A stretch of DNA of 64,000 nucleotides from Sapria himalayana (GCA_029783825.1 JAREIK010001718.1:1193898-1257897), one strand, 5' to 3'; numbered from the stretch's first letter, positions 25,401-36,133 are shown. Notes: generated by a model from the sequence alone, not told the origin. A program made the numbers and translations.

Positions 25401-26117
25401 GAAGAGAGATAAAATATGAGAGACAAAGATAAAATATGACAGAGAGAAATATTTTAAATATAAATTATTGAATGAGGGGGAAAGAGGTTTATAGATATTG
25501 AAAAGATTAAAAAAACAAATTTGAATTTTTTTTTTTCAAAAATTAGGTTAGAATTTTTAGGATCGTTGGATTCTACCTTTTTGTTATTTGAGGTGAAATC
25601 TTATGGTTGAGATTTAAATTTTTTTTGGATCATTTTGGTTGGTTTGACCGTCGAACTGACCCAAAATGGTCATAGGTTTTAAAAGCTTCTGCTTCTGAAA
25701 CCATCAGGTTCGGGGTGAAGCTAGGGAACAAAGACCAATCAGTCGTGTTGGGTTACGGGACTGACAGAAACTCGGATTCGTCGGGCTTGGGGCCTGGGCA
25801 TCCGGGTGGGGTAGGGTCGGGGCACTGTTTGTGTCGTGCCAAAATCTCATGCTCACGGGCCCTCCTATCAGGTCGTATCTGGCTTGGAACATGGCCCGGA
25901 AGGCCTAGCCATGCACGACATGAGCCATGCCGTGAACTGGCCCAAAACGAGCATGAGTCTGGATTGTGCTGGGCCAGACACGGTCCATTTGACATCTTTC
26001 CTCTAGCCCAACATGGTACATGTGCCTCATTCCGACATAGTCTAGGACTAGGCACGATGCTAAAACATGCCGTGCCTTGTGTTGTGTCTGGGCTGCTTGG
26101 CCCACTTGACATCTTTA
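22469..26117 (-). mobile_element. hAT-3: RICESLEEPER-type hAT element (3.65 kb)
   Basis: The left terminus TAGAGGTGTCAAACGGGCTG and the right terminus (reverse complement TAAAGATGTCAAGTGGGCCA) form an imperfect inverted repeat. Each is followed by about 250-400 bp of GC-rich subterminal sequence full of GGCCCG and CATGGCACG-like words. The middle is AT-rich and carries a decayed transposase on the minus strand. Candidate 8-bp flanks (GACCTAGT and TCCAATGA) do not match, so one border may be rearranged. Confidence 0.65.
23170..25000 (-). pseudogene. hAT-3 transposase, RICESLEEPER-like (broken)
   Basis: Minus-strand pieces follow the order of RICESLEEPER-type transposases. Around 24860-24560 there are TKLITTMSLPIKF and a CLKLY-like segment (DILKNYKLEKK). 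Around 24540-24330 a decayed SELVT...YACLIAHY stretch precedes a SYSIMYLK-like region near the expected ITVDNA. The best-preserved part is the 23629-23170 C-terminal dimerisation domain. There SNKSKLSRYLDIDYYSILSY and DNKNLDIL are followed, after a stop, by a KSYKSTYPVLS-like frame and ISDRKSRL, matching the family's ELSRYL-x-DILxWWKxxxxxYPxLSxxA...DRRxRL pattern. No intact frame exceeds 77 codons. The enzyme would move hAT elements in the nucleus; this copy is inactive. Confidence 0.65.
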
Positions 26118-26400
26118 TCCAATGATAATTTGTCAAAAATCATTGTATACAAAAAAATATTCAACTTGATTATTATTTTTATGTTTGTCTTATTTATTTT
26201 TGATTGTATCCTTACCATTTTTTTTATAAGCTATCTTTTTAGGTAACTTATTTCTATTTTTATTTTTTTTGCTTCTAATATTTGTTACATAATTGAAATA
26301 CTCTAGGGAGGATTTCATATGAGATTAAATAGAATGACTGTAATTTACCCTTTAGTATAATTCTCTGATAGTTGTTTGAGTATGTATTCGACCCTACAAA
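26118..26400. other. AT-rich junction between hAT-3 and the next copia
   Basis: No recognisable feature. It may be the decayed 5' part of the copia that follows. Confidence 0.4.
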
Positions 26401-29400
26401 TTGATATATAAAGTTTGAGATTTGTCAGCTAGAAAAACACTCAAGGATTTCTTATCTTATACTTCAGCTTGATATGAGTAAGAATTCATTTGATTTGATA
26501 CATATAGATATATATGAGGATCTAGTAGAGATATGAATAAAGAGAGTTTTAGGTATTTGATTATTTTTATAGATAACTGCTAACTATATATTTGGGTATT
26601 TTGTATGATGATGGATTATAATTTTTTTATAATTCAAATATTTTTAAAATAATAAAAAAATTTGATAAAAAAATTTTAAAAAATAAGAAGCGATAATATA
26701 TTAAAGTATATGTTATATTGATTTAGTAAATATTATATGAATTATGATATTATATGATCACCTTTTTTTGCCGATGCACTCACATAGAATGTTGTTATTG
26801 AAAGAATAATGAATATTTGATTGAGATTACTCAAATATTCTTATTTAAGAGTGTTTCAAATTATTTTTAGTGATGTGATTTTAATCATAAATTATTTTAT
26901 CAATCGATAATATTTTTATGTCATTTCCCAGCACGCGTCCTTGTAGGTTTTATATTTCGGAAATAAAAAATATAGTTTGTCTTTTAGAGTTATTAAGACT
27001 ATGTGCTTTGTCTACCATTTATCATTGGGATAGGATAAGCCACCACCCAAGGCTTTGAGATATGCATCATTTGATACTCAAGTACCTAAAAATGATATAA
27101 ATATTTTTTATCAGTGATTATTAGAATTTTAGTTGGTACCAATATTATCTTTTTTGGATACACAAGAAAATATAAGAGTCTATAAAATGCTTCTAAACTC
27201 ACTACTACTCATCATATTTGGGTATATTTGTTTAGTGATATGTCTTATATATTTTTTTATTTTTTAAGTATTTCATAAAATAATAAAAAATAAATTTAAT
27301 AAAAATATTTAAAAAATTAGGAGTAATAATGTATTAGAGTATATATCAGATATATTTAGTACATACTTGTGAATCATGATATTATATATCAGATTTTCTT
27401 TGTTGGCATACTTATACATAATTTTGTGGTTGAAAAGAATTTTAAATATTTGGTTGAAATGACTAACACTCATAAGAGTATTTTTAAGTATTTTTACCAT
27501 GATCTGATTTTAATCATAAATTACTTTCTTAACTAGATATATATTTTTTATTATTTCATGACATATGTTCTTTTATATATTATATATCAGGGAGAGATTA
27601 TTTAGTTTATCTCATAGAGTTGTTAGGATTACATGCTTTGTCCACTATTTATCCGTAAGATGCGACATATTAGCACCTAAGTCTTTGAGATGTGTCTTTC
27701 TTGGATATTCTATTGTTCAAAGAGGATAAGTATGTTTTTCATCAGGAATTTATAGAATTTTAAAGCATTGATATTGTTTTTTTTTTTTGAGTAAAAGTTC
27801 TTTTGTAGTGATCCTAAGAAGTACAACAATTACAAGATGCATATCAACTTGTTATTTTTCTCTACTCATTTGTTGTCCCATGTGGACCCATCGATAGGAG
27901 AGAGTCACTCGACAACTTTATTTGAACTCGTTGATTCACGATATGATGACATTTCTCCGAAGCCACTGTATGTATCAAGTACAAAATACGATTAGTTCAA
28001 AGAGAATAAAGTTCCTCAAGAAAGGAAATCTCCTTTTAGTTTAGATGACGCAATAGTATGTTGGTTTGTTTTGATTTAGGCTCATGATAGGTTAGAAATT
28101 ATTATATTAGATCAACCGTATTTGAGAGTCCACACTAGGACACACATAGTCGATAATCTATACTTTTTTCAGGTACGAGTCCACCAAGAAGCCAAATGAT
28201 TCTGTAGCCGATTCCTCTGATTTTGTTCATCTGATTCTTCTTCAAAATGGATATAAGAGTAGTATTCAGCTCCCAATTGCACATGTATTATTCCTAAATT
28301 GTTTTCATCACTTATTTATTTTTTTTACTATTTATCTTAATAGTACCAGGATACCTTCTCTTTGTGAGTTATTATTTCATTCTCATCCTTTGATGATGAC
28401 GTGTCATGACGAGGGAGATATATTTTTTTCACCATAATAGAACTTGGGAAGTAGTATCAAGTCTTCGAGAAAGTTTGCTGTTGGTTGATGTGAGTGTTCA
28501 CTATGAAGACTGGTCTAGATGGGAAGTAGCATCACCTTTCAGTGAGACTTGTAGTATGATGATTCAATTAGATATTTCATATAAATTATTAGGATATTTT
28601 CTTTCTAATAGCCAAAATAGTCTTATTATGAATTTTTAATTTACTAGCAATATCACACTGGTGGAAGGTACACAAGCTAGATACAAATGGTGTTTTTCTT
28701 TTCGGTAATCTAAAGGAGGAAATATATATGGAGCATCCACAATGTTTTTGAGTAGTACAAACTGGTGTAGTTCATAGTTCTATATGATGGATATTAGAAG
28801 ATTTAAATATTTTATTGGTATAAAGGTTGTTTATTTTAGGAAATATATAATCTTGTCATAGTAAATATATGTGTTTGATATCATTTTACATAGTGGACTT
28901 TTAGGTTATGCTTAAGCAAATATTTTTATTGTTGTATGTATTAATTTTATTTCGTATATGATATCTCCAGCATACTCTACTTATAGGAGAATCATAATGA
29001 AGATTAATTATTTAACTATTATCCAACTAGATATAGCATAATCAGTTAATATTGTTGATCATTTTTTAGATTCTCCAAGGTAGATTTATCTTGACGCTGC
29101 TCTTTGTATACTAAGATATGTGAACAAGTCTTGTGGATTTTGAGATATCTTTTAACGATCACTGGCATATATAGCCGGTTGGATATTTAGATTTGAGTTG
29201 AATGTCAACTTGCAAAAAGAGATCCTCTTTATGATTTTGTACTTTTTTGGAGACTATTGTCTTTTGAAAAATAAGAACTAGATAGTTGTTTTAAGATCTA
29301 GTGCAGATGTATAATTCAACAATGATGATTATTACTTACAAGATAATGTGGATTCGATACTTAATTGAGCAGATCAGATATTTATTTTAATTTCTTATTA

Positions 29401-29654
29401 TTTTTTATATAATAGTTAGGTAGCGAGGGGTATAGTTTCAAATCTAGTATTTCCTGAGTTTATAATGCACATAAAGATGGACTATTTTTTTTTCTCAGGG
29501 AGAAGATTTAGGTTGAGACCATCAGTATAACATATATTTAAACAATAGAGAAGCCATCAGACATCTTGACAAATGTCTTAAAGTGATTTCAATTAATTCT
29601 TATTTTCTTCTTTAAGTTTGATATATTGACTCGTATGCATATGCTTGATGAGGG
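26401..29654 (+). pseudogene. + strand copia pol remnant (copia-4): integrase, reverse transcriptase, RNase H
   Basis: The + strand order is pre-integrase/integrase from about 26440 (NSFDLIHIDIYEDL, ESFRYLIIFIDNC, SDNILKYM). A second integrase copy follows from about 27210, ending SLRCVFLGYSIVQRG near 27690. A linker lies at about 27870-28390. The RT start is at about 28430 (HNRTWEVVSSLRESLL). Further on, WKVHKLDTNGVFLFG and NLKEEIYMEHPQCF at about 28660-28755 match the [27 protein letters not shown] block. RYVNKSCGF-like sequence is near 29120, and RNase H near 29240-29320 (CTFLGDYCLL, then VVLRSSADV). Frame breaks are numerous. The frame at 28406-28639 is part of this, not a gene of its own. 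Gag and the 5' LTR were not recognised. Confidence 0.75.
26560..27830 (+). repeat. Tandem duplication (period about 636 bp) inside copia-4 integrase
   Basis: Landmarks repeat in order: an (A)AT-rich block followed by GATAATATATTAAAGTATATG at 26690 versus TAATGTATTAGAGTATATATC at 27325; TGATATTATAT at 26743 and 27379; GTGCTTTGTCTACCATTTATC at 27003 versus ATGCTTTGTCCACTATTTATC at 27638. The copies are strongly diverged, so the event is old. An alternative is two related elements joined by recombination. Confidence 0.65.
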
Positions 29655-29815
29655 GGATATAGATTATAATTGTACCCCCTTCATTATTATTTATGGTAGC
29701 ACCCAATATGTGGGCTGCTTCAATGCTTTAGCTCATTGTATGGGGGTATGACATGTATTTGTTATTTAAGTTTATTGAGCTTCTCTCTCTTTTATCAATT
29801 GTTTTCCATAGTCGG
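29655..29815 (+). repeat. 3' LTR of copia-4 (start region)
   Basis: A purine tract GATGAGGGGGATA precedes the segment. It contains GTAGCACCCAATATGTGGGC and a GCTTTAGCTCATTGTATGGG block, like the LTR core at 35460. The downstream end is not resolved. Confidence 0.5.
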
Positions 29816-30100
29816 CACATTATTTTCTGCATGCAAGAACTCATGCTAAATCATTATTTTTACTAGTTTTTATTTTATAATAAACAATCAAGTGGTTTTT
29901 AGAAGACTAGTGACCAAAAAAATGAGAAATTTATATAACAAGAAACAAAGATACCACCCAAGGATGTCCCATCAACCCCACTATTTCTTTTGACACCTCA
30001 ATTACAGCATCTCCAAAGCAAAATAAAAAAAATGGGCAATGTTGAAAAATAACACAAGATGAATCTAAATAATATTCTTATTAAAATTATATATCAAATG
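29816..30100. other. Spacer with no recognised feature
   Basis: Mixed sequence between two oppositely oriented copia remnants. It may include the 3' LTR of the minus-strand element. Confidence 0.4.
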
Positions 30101-31800
30101 TACATATATGATTGTAGTAATTTAGTGTCTTTTAAGATTTTTCATCAAAAATTATGTTTGAAGTTATTTCATGGGATGAGTGATTTCTAACTTATTATTT
30201 ATTGTAATTAGAATGTCATTTATGCAGATAATCAACAAATTCATAATATTATCAGGTTTTATATAAAAGAATAAAAAAGTTTGTAACAAATTGGTGTAAC
30301 CCAAATAAATTAATTGTCTATGAACATCTTGCAAACTAGATTTTTAGTGATTTTTTATGGATTGTCTGCAAACTATATCTACAAACTATATCTGTTAGTG
30401 ATGCTTGAAATTCATGTGGTTGCTTTGTACATATTTACTCCTCAAGATCACCTCGAAGTACAATTTTTATGTTTAATTAATTTATTCTTCAACTGTGAGA
30501 TACTCTAAAAGAAATAAGAATTTATTAAAGTTCATCTTGACCATGTAAGAATTAAAGTTCATCTTTTTTTTTCTCTCTCTTTCTCTCTCCTTTATACACT
30601 TTAAGTTTTGAATAGTTAAATCTTTTAGTTACCGACTCATTATGAGTTTGTATTAGTGAAGACTCATGAATTATTATGTTATTTGAGTTTGAATGATATA
30701 TCTATGTTTGAGAAATTTTACTATCTTAAGACTCAACATAATCTGAATTTATTTGCACATATAATAATTTTATGTGAGCAATATCATACAAAGTACTAAC
30801 ACGCTCAAATATAACTGATTGATGATCTCTCAACTAACTAGTAGTCTAGGTAGGGCAATAGGTAAAGGATAAAGAGTAATAATCTCAAATGCAATACTTA
30901 GATTCATACTCTTTTTAGGCTCGTTTAAAAATAAATACTAATCAAAAAAGATAACATTCTCTCTTAATAAAAATCACATTAGTATCTAGTAAAAAATATT
31001 TGTACTTTTCTTGGGTGCTGGAGAATTCAAGGAAAACATATCTCAATATTCTAGATGCCAATGTGTTCCATCATAGAGATTAATCAAGGACAAAATAGGT
31101 GTTATCAAAAATATTATGATGCAAGTTAAATAGCCTTTGCAGGATATAAGGTATGAAAGAGTATGTGCTAAGAAAAGATATAATAATGCATTTAATTAGT
31201 GAGGTTGATTGCAATTAAAACTATATTTTCCCAAAGATATTTATAAATATTCTTTTCAAATTCGAGTATCTAAATTATCTCAATTAGATGTCCATTCTTA
31301 TTTTTTGTAATCCATTCTGTAGGGGTGTATTGACATAATAAGTATGATGTATATTTTCATGATCTATGAAATATAGAATTGAATCTGTTTGATATATATT
31401 TTAATGTATTATTATTTCTTTATTTTAAAATTTTTTATAAAATTGATTTTTTATCATTTTTATAAAATCTAAAAAATAAAACAAAACTTATAATATATCT
31501 TGAAAGAAATATATTCATGTATATTCTAAGTAATTAACCAACATGATCAAATACTTTAATTCATTTGTGCTTGCATCTTTACTTCATTTTCATTTGGCAG
31601 AGTATATTAGTTCGAATGGGTTTCTACTCAAAATATACTGATATATAAGATAAGAAACTCAAATAAGTTTTCCTAACTGACATGAGTCATTTTTTGGCTG
31701 AAATACCATTAAAACTAAGGTAACTTATTCTTACATGAGTCAAAGATGAGCGACCAAAATGAGAATATGTAATTAAGAAATTTAACACACTTAAACATGT
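30101..31800 (-). pseudogene. Minus-strand copia pol remnant (copia-5): integrase and reverse transcriptase
   Basis: Reading down the minus strand: a decayed pre-integrase region near 31780-31640; integrase near 31580-31170, including LLCQYTPTEWITKNKNGHL (pattern SCPYTPQQNGVAERKNRHL) and IYKYLWENIVLIAINLTN (pattern VPKYLWGEAVLTAAYLIN); an unreadable linker; then RT near 30340-30140 with LVCKMFIDN, PICYKLFYSF and NLLIICINDILITINNK (pattern LLVYVDDILITGNN). In the YVDD box, Tyr-Val-Asp-Asp is changed to Cys-Ile-Asn-Asp. Several stops interrupt each block. The + frame at 30314-30508 is antisense to RT and is not a gene. Confidence 0.7.
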
Positions 31801-32934
31801 AGGAGGAAATCTTTTGTTCAAGAGAGAATGTACAAAATATCATGTTGAATCTCAATTAAATACTGTTATAAAAATCATACAATTCATGATTCGATTCATG
31901 ATTCACGAGGTAAATGATCATATTTTTTAAAAGAATCAAAAATATGTTTGAATTAAAGACTGAATTACTGAATTACGAATTGATTCACACGAATTGATTT
32001 AACATCGATTCTCAAGTGACCAAGATCATCAATATGTCACAAAAATAAAAACTTAAATACAAAAAAAAAATTTATCAACAGTAGGAATTAAATAACACGG
32101 AAAAAAATAACTCCAATTTTTGATATTATGAATTTAACTTGAAAAAGTAACAAAATACTAAAAAAATCATACAAATAAAAATTAAAATACTAAAAAAAAT
32201 TGTCAACAATAAGAAATATGAATTAATTAACATGGAAAAAAAATCACAAAAAATTAATTCATGATTTACTAATTAAATAATTTGATTCTCAATTTGAATC
32301 TTGATTTAACAATTATGCACATAATGTTTTCTCTGATTCTCATGATCCTTAATAAATTATCAATAAAAATAAAAATAAAAATAAAAATAAAATTAAAGTT
32401 ATATTATTTGGTAATATAATCCAAGATAAGCAAGACATGATGAGTTAATAAAAATCCAAGCTAGCTACCTCAATATCTAATTTCTTTTAAAATTTTGTCT
32501 TTGACCATAATAATATTTTTAAAGCAAAAAAAAGTATATTAAATCATACGTTAATAATCTAGGAATTTAAAGTGAATATACGAATCAAATAATATGAAAT
32601 ACGTGAAATAAGTAAAATACTTGCTACTATTTTAGAACAAATTTTTTTATAACCATCTCTAATTAATATTATGCTTTATGATTTAAAGTTTTTGGTTTTA
32701 TTTCTAGATATAATATCAAATATCTGTCTCTGGTGTGTCTTATTCTTCTATAATAAGTATATTAAATTGATATTTTTCTTATCTATTAGTGTTATGAGAA
32801 TTTTTTATTTCATATTAAATCACAAAAATTAACTCATCCAAATAAAATTTATCCCCAATTAGATTTTTTTGTATATATAGATTGTATATTTTTTTACAAA
32901 TTTGCCTAACCCTAGTTAAGATTCAGCTCAAAAC
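31801..32934. other. AT-rich DNA with (AAAAAT)n tract, no gene
   Basis: 31860-32300 has many variants of AATTCATGATT and AAAATACTAAAAAAA, suggesting an old low-complexity or MITE-like sequence without clear termini. An AAAAAT-type simple repeat lies at 32361-32393. Confidence 0.5.
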
Positions 32935-33200
32935 AGTACAATGTGCCACATTGTATCACTGCCACGTTGAATTATGGTTGCTATCCAAAGAAATGCTGTT
33001 TCATGCCACCACTGTGCACTTACTATTGCATGCAGTTGCTTTCACGAACCACTCATGCTTCTAGTACAAACACCATGCTCGCTGGCTGCCACCACAATGC
33101 TGACTCAGCCGCCACATGCTTGCTTGCTGTCGCCACCGTGCATGCTCTGCTTCTACCACTCTCCAAGGCTGCTGTTACCACTGTGCACATCGCTTTTTTT
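32935..33200. other. GC-richer islet of unknown origin
   Basis: About 265 bp with many CCAC, TGCTTGC and CACTGTGCA words in otherwise AT-rich intron DNA. All three + frames are partly open (32882-33064, 32943-33233, 32974-33204), but none shows a known motif or splice sites. This looks like composition, not coding. Confidence 0.4.
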
Positions 33201-33329
33201 TTAAAGTATCACATATTGTGCACAATCTGTTGAAAAATACACTAATAAAAATAACCCTAGGTTACATTTTCTCTAAGTTTGCTTTGATTTCATTTTGGAA
33301 AATAGTGCTAAAAAATAAATATAAATAAT

Positions 33330-33748
33330 AAGGGGAATTGTGTTTTGTTGCACTCTCCAAAAATATTTGAAAACAAGTGCACCAAACTTTTAACTAATTG
33401 ATTTTTGGTGCACTCTATTATAATAAACCAAAAATACTCTTAACTCTATTGACACCCGATAAGCTACATGCACACCCAACGAGCTACATGGATACCTGAC
33501 GAGCCACATGGAGGTCGACCGGGAGCTGTTTGATACATCGAGCCGTCGAACTCGACCAAGAACTACATTTTCGGGTGTGCATGTAGCTTGTCGGGTGTTG
33601 ATGGAGTTAAGGGTATTTTTGGTTTATAATTTAGAGTGCACTAAAAATTAATTAGTTAATAGTTTGATGCATTTGTTTTCAAATATTAAAACTTTGCTTT
33701 TCTTTTTTTAAATATTTTTGGGTAGTGTATCAAAATATAATTCTTCTT
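33330..33748. mobile_element. Foldback MITE (419 bp) with long inverted repeats and AAATAAT flank duplication
   Basis: The two halves are inverted copies. AAGGGGAATTGTGTTTTG at the left matches AAGAAGAATTATATTTTG at the right (reverse complement). Pairing can be followed inward through ATTTGAAAACAARTGCA, TTAACTAATT, GTGCACTCTA, ACCAAAAATAC and AGCTACATGCACACCC, leaving a short GC-richer centre (about 33480-33570). AAATAAT flanks it on both sides (33323-33329 and 33749-33755). It has no coding capacity. The transcript would fold into a long hairpin. Confidence 0.85.
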
Positions 33749-34240
33749 AAATAATACTTTGATAAAAATTATACATTAAATATCATTATAAAATTGATAA
33801 AAGTGATTAGGGCAACCAACATGTCAGGACGTCAAGTGCTCTATTAAAAGTAAAAGAAATCAAAAATATAAGAAAAGCTGTAACATACCAAATATATGAT
33901 TCACAGCCTTTAATCCCCTAAGACCCAAAAAATGAGCATACTTGAGGCACAAAAGCCACTTGCTTCTTTAGGGACGAGTTTTATCACAACACTTGGGGGT
34001 AAGGTAGTCCCTAGCGGTGGTGGTCGCAGTCAAATAACAGCCAATGTTGTAATCAAGTTCTTATACTATGTTGATAATAAGATGCATAATTCTTATTTTG
34101 CATTGTTACTTTGTAATTCAATGGTATGAATATCAAAACGTGTTCACTTGATATTCTGTGATGTGTTTTGCTACATCACTGTAAGGTGTTACTATAATAT
34201 TGAAGTGTTATTTAATCTTTCTATTGATATTGTTGTTTAG
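33749..34240. other. Intron sequence before the second DEG15 exon
   Basis: No element recognised. The + frame at 33932-34129 lies in slightly GC-richer DNA but shows no DEG15 similarity and no splice context. Confidence 0.5.
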
Positions 34241-34344
34241 GATCTTCCAGATCTTTCCATTTCATATTTAAATGGAATAGGAGATTTTCTATTTACCGTT
34301 GGCTCTCCGTTTGGCATTCTCTCCTCTATTCACTTTTTTAACAG
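34241..34344 (+). CDS. DEG15: DEG15 glyoxysomal processing protease, next internal exon
   Basis: This 104-bp exon is bounded by TTGTTTAG and GTATGC. It begins in phase 0, matching the end of the exon at 12840-12965, and ends with two bases (AG) of a split codon. It encodes 34 residues beginning DLPDLSISYLNGIGDFLFTV and then GSPFGILSSIHFFN. The GSPFGILSP-x-x-FFNS block is a signature of plant DEG15/TYSND1-type peroxisomal processing proteases. It lies in the N-terminal half of the protein, before the trypsin-like catalytic domain. Family proteins continue with a Ser-Val/Thr-Gly-Ser-Ile-Ala-Asn segment, which was not found in the remaining 29.6 kb. The following intron therefore appears to exceed that length. 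No stop or frameshift is present, so the gene is probably functional. Confidence 0.9.
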
Positions 34345-34828
34345 GTATGCTTTCACAATTGTTTCAGCAACTAATATGAAGCAAGTGCTATTGTTTTTAA
34401 TCTGACAACTGTGTTTAGCTCAAAGAAATGTTACATAAAGAATTTCATACATGTTATAGTGATAATGAAATTCTCAAACTTGAACCTATTTTTTTAACAT
34501 TTTAAAATAAAAAAGTTATCTTTTTTTTATAATTATCTAATGTCTTCTAGAATTCAGAATATGATGTTCGATATTTGGAGAGTTTGTTTTGAAATCAATT
34601 GAAGATTTTAATGGTTTAAAACGTACAAGTTCAAATGCTACGATAATATCCATAATGTATTTTTGTTGGTACAAAATTATTTTCAATTTTCACTTGAGAA
34701 TATGTATCTCAATTTAAAAAGTATTTTAGTCTGTTAAATTTATTTATCAAATTGAGTTCAGATTTTTTATCGGAAATAATATTTAAAGAAATTGTTCATG
34801 TTGAGAAATATTTAATTCAAACCATAGT

Positions 34829-35132
34829 TTTAAAAGGCACAAGGCGCACCAAGGCGCAAAGGTCTTTTAGAGCCTTGAGGCGCAAGACACACCTAAGATG
34901 TGAGTTTTTGTGAAGTGAAATGTGACTTTGGATGCACATAATTTTTATTAAATATGATTCTATTGATAAAAAAATAAATATTCTTAATATTTAAATAAAT
35001 TTTGATGAAAAAAATGAATGAAATTATATAGATTTCAATATATAATTATAAATTCTAAGAATAAATGTATTTTATAAAAAAATTATTGTATATAAGACGC
35101 GCCTCTTCAGTAATGCGCGTGCCTTTCACAAA
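34829..35132. mobile_element. MITE-like element with GGCGC-rich ends
   Basis: The left end TTTTAAAAGGCACAAGGCGC and the right end (reverse complement TTTGTGAAAGGCACGCGCAT) resemble inverted termini. The ends carry repeated AAGGCGCA and GAGGCGCAAGACACACCT words around an AT-rich core. This matches a common plant repeat type whose ends read AAGGCGCCAAGGCGC. Flanking duplication is not clear. Confidence 0.55.
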
Positions 35133-35439
35133 TATGATCCAAACAACAAATATAATAAAGTTCTCATATAAATATATTCAGAAAAAATATGAACAATTAT
35201 ATATATACACTAACAATTCTCAAAGGAAGTTATAGCCAAATAAAATATAACAAATTATGTTGTGTGATTTTATCAACTCATGTAATTTTTTTTTAATTGA
35301 AAAATACACTTTCTTTTTCTAGGTATCTATTAACTATCAAGTTTGTTTATATCCTATCTATTTTTTTTTAATTAAGATCATTTTTATTTAAAATATTATT
35401 TGTATCATCTCAAAATAATTTTATTGTGATTTTATTTAA
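35133..35439. other. AT-rich spacer, nothing recognised
   Basis: No repeat structure or coding motif is visible between the MITE and the copia LTR. Confidence 0.5.
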
Positions 35440-35585
35440 TCTTTTTATATTGTTTTATGGGAGCACTCAATCTTTGGGTTGCCTTTATGATTTTTGCTCA
35501 TTATATAAGTGCGGCATATATTTATCATGAACATTGAGTATTTGAATTTTATTTTTCATTTCAACTTATAACATGATATCATAGT
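35440..35585 (+). repeat. copia LTR end plus primer-site-like sequence (copia-6)
   Basis: It contains GGAGCACTCAATCTTTGGGT and TTGCTCATTATATAAGTGCG (TATA box), then TTCAACTTATAACA and TGATATCATAGT at 35574-35585, a mutated initiator-Met primer site. The core matches the LTRs near 10450 and 29690. The 5' limit is unclear. Confidence 0.55.
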
Positions 35586-35734
35586 CATAATTATGCATGT
35601 GGGTGAAAGTTTTTAAACCCTTGAAGGGGTGCACAACAATTAGCAACAAAAAAAAGTTGGTTGTGTTGGCATGTATAGTGGAAACAAAGGCATGCATAAT
35701 GTAGGTAGTAAGGTCCAAATAGGGTATGGCATGT

Positions 35735-36133
35735 GATACGTGTCAACACGGCCTACAAAAATTGGCTCATGTCATAATTATGCTTCGAATAGTGCTAGGC
35801 CAGTCTGTGACATGGCTTGGGTCATGTCACACCACAGTTTTTGGTTTGCATGTTGAAAAAATGTGGCACGGAACTACACGGCATGCTGGTCTATGTGGGC
35901 CTGTTTTGGCTCAACTAGCCAACCCAAGTTAGCCTTGATCTGAATCAGGATAGCCAACTCAGGCTTGCTTGGATCTGACCCAGACTAGTCAAAACAAGCT
36001 AGCCTTGACCATACCCAGGCAGGCTAGCCTGGTTGGGTCGTACTGGGCTGCCATGTTTTGGAACTGTGTTATAAATAGTGCCATACCTTTGCATAAAAAA
36101 GGTGTGACCTATCACGATATGTTTGACACCTAT
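35735..36133. mobile_element. GC-rich non-autonomous hAT-like element
   Basis: The left end TACGTGTCAACACGGCC and the right end (reverse complement TAGGTGTCAAACATATC) form an imperfect inverted repeat of the GGTGTCAAA family. The interior has repeated CTAGCC, CCAGGC and TGGGC words. An unrelated direct repeat, GGMAACAAAGGCATGCA-like, lies on both sides near 35680 and 36140. Frames at 35726-35932 and 35969-36166 are not genes. No clean 8-bp duplication was found. Confidence 0.55.

Larger units (their letters stand above)
12966..34240 (+). other. Giant DEG15 intron (21,275 bp) filled with transposons
   Basis: The segment runs from a GTACAA donor to a TTGTTTAG acceptor between two phase-compatible DEG15 exons. 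It holds at least one copia on the + strand with LTRs, hAT debris, a 278-bp tandem duplication, two RICESLEEPER-type hAT elements, a + strand copia, a minus-strand copia and a foldback MITE. Insertions occur in both orientations. That the whole stretch is removed as one intron is inferred from exon continuity. An unrecognised small exon inside it cannot be excluded, although the protein alignment leaves no obvious gap. Confidence 0.8.

Noticed and set aside
25715..26136. Overlapping frames on both strands of more than 120 codons
   Set aside because: Open on both strands because of GC-rich hAT subterminal composition; no conserved domain.
33932..34129. 65-codon + frame close upstream of the DEG15 exon, considered as an additional exon
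   Set aside because: The two DEG15 exons already join in phase with no alignment gap, and this segment has no DEG15 similarity or splice sites.
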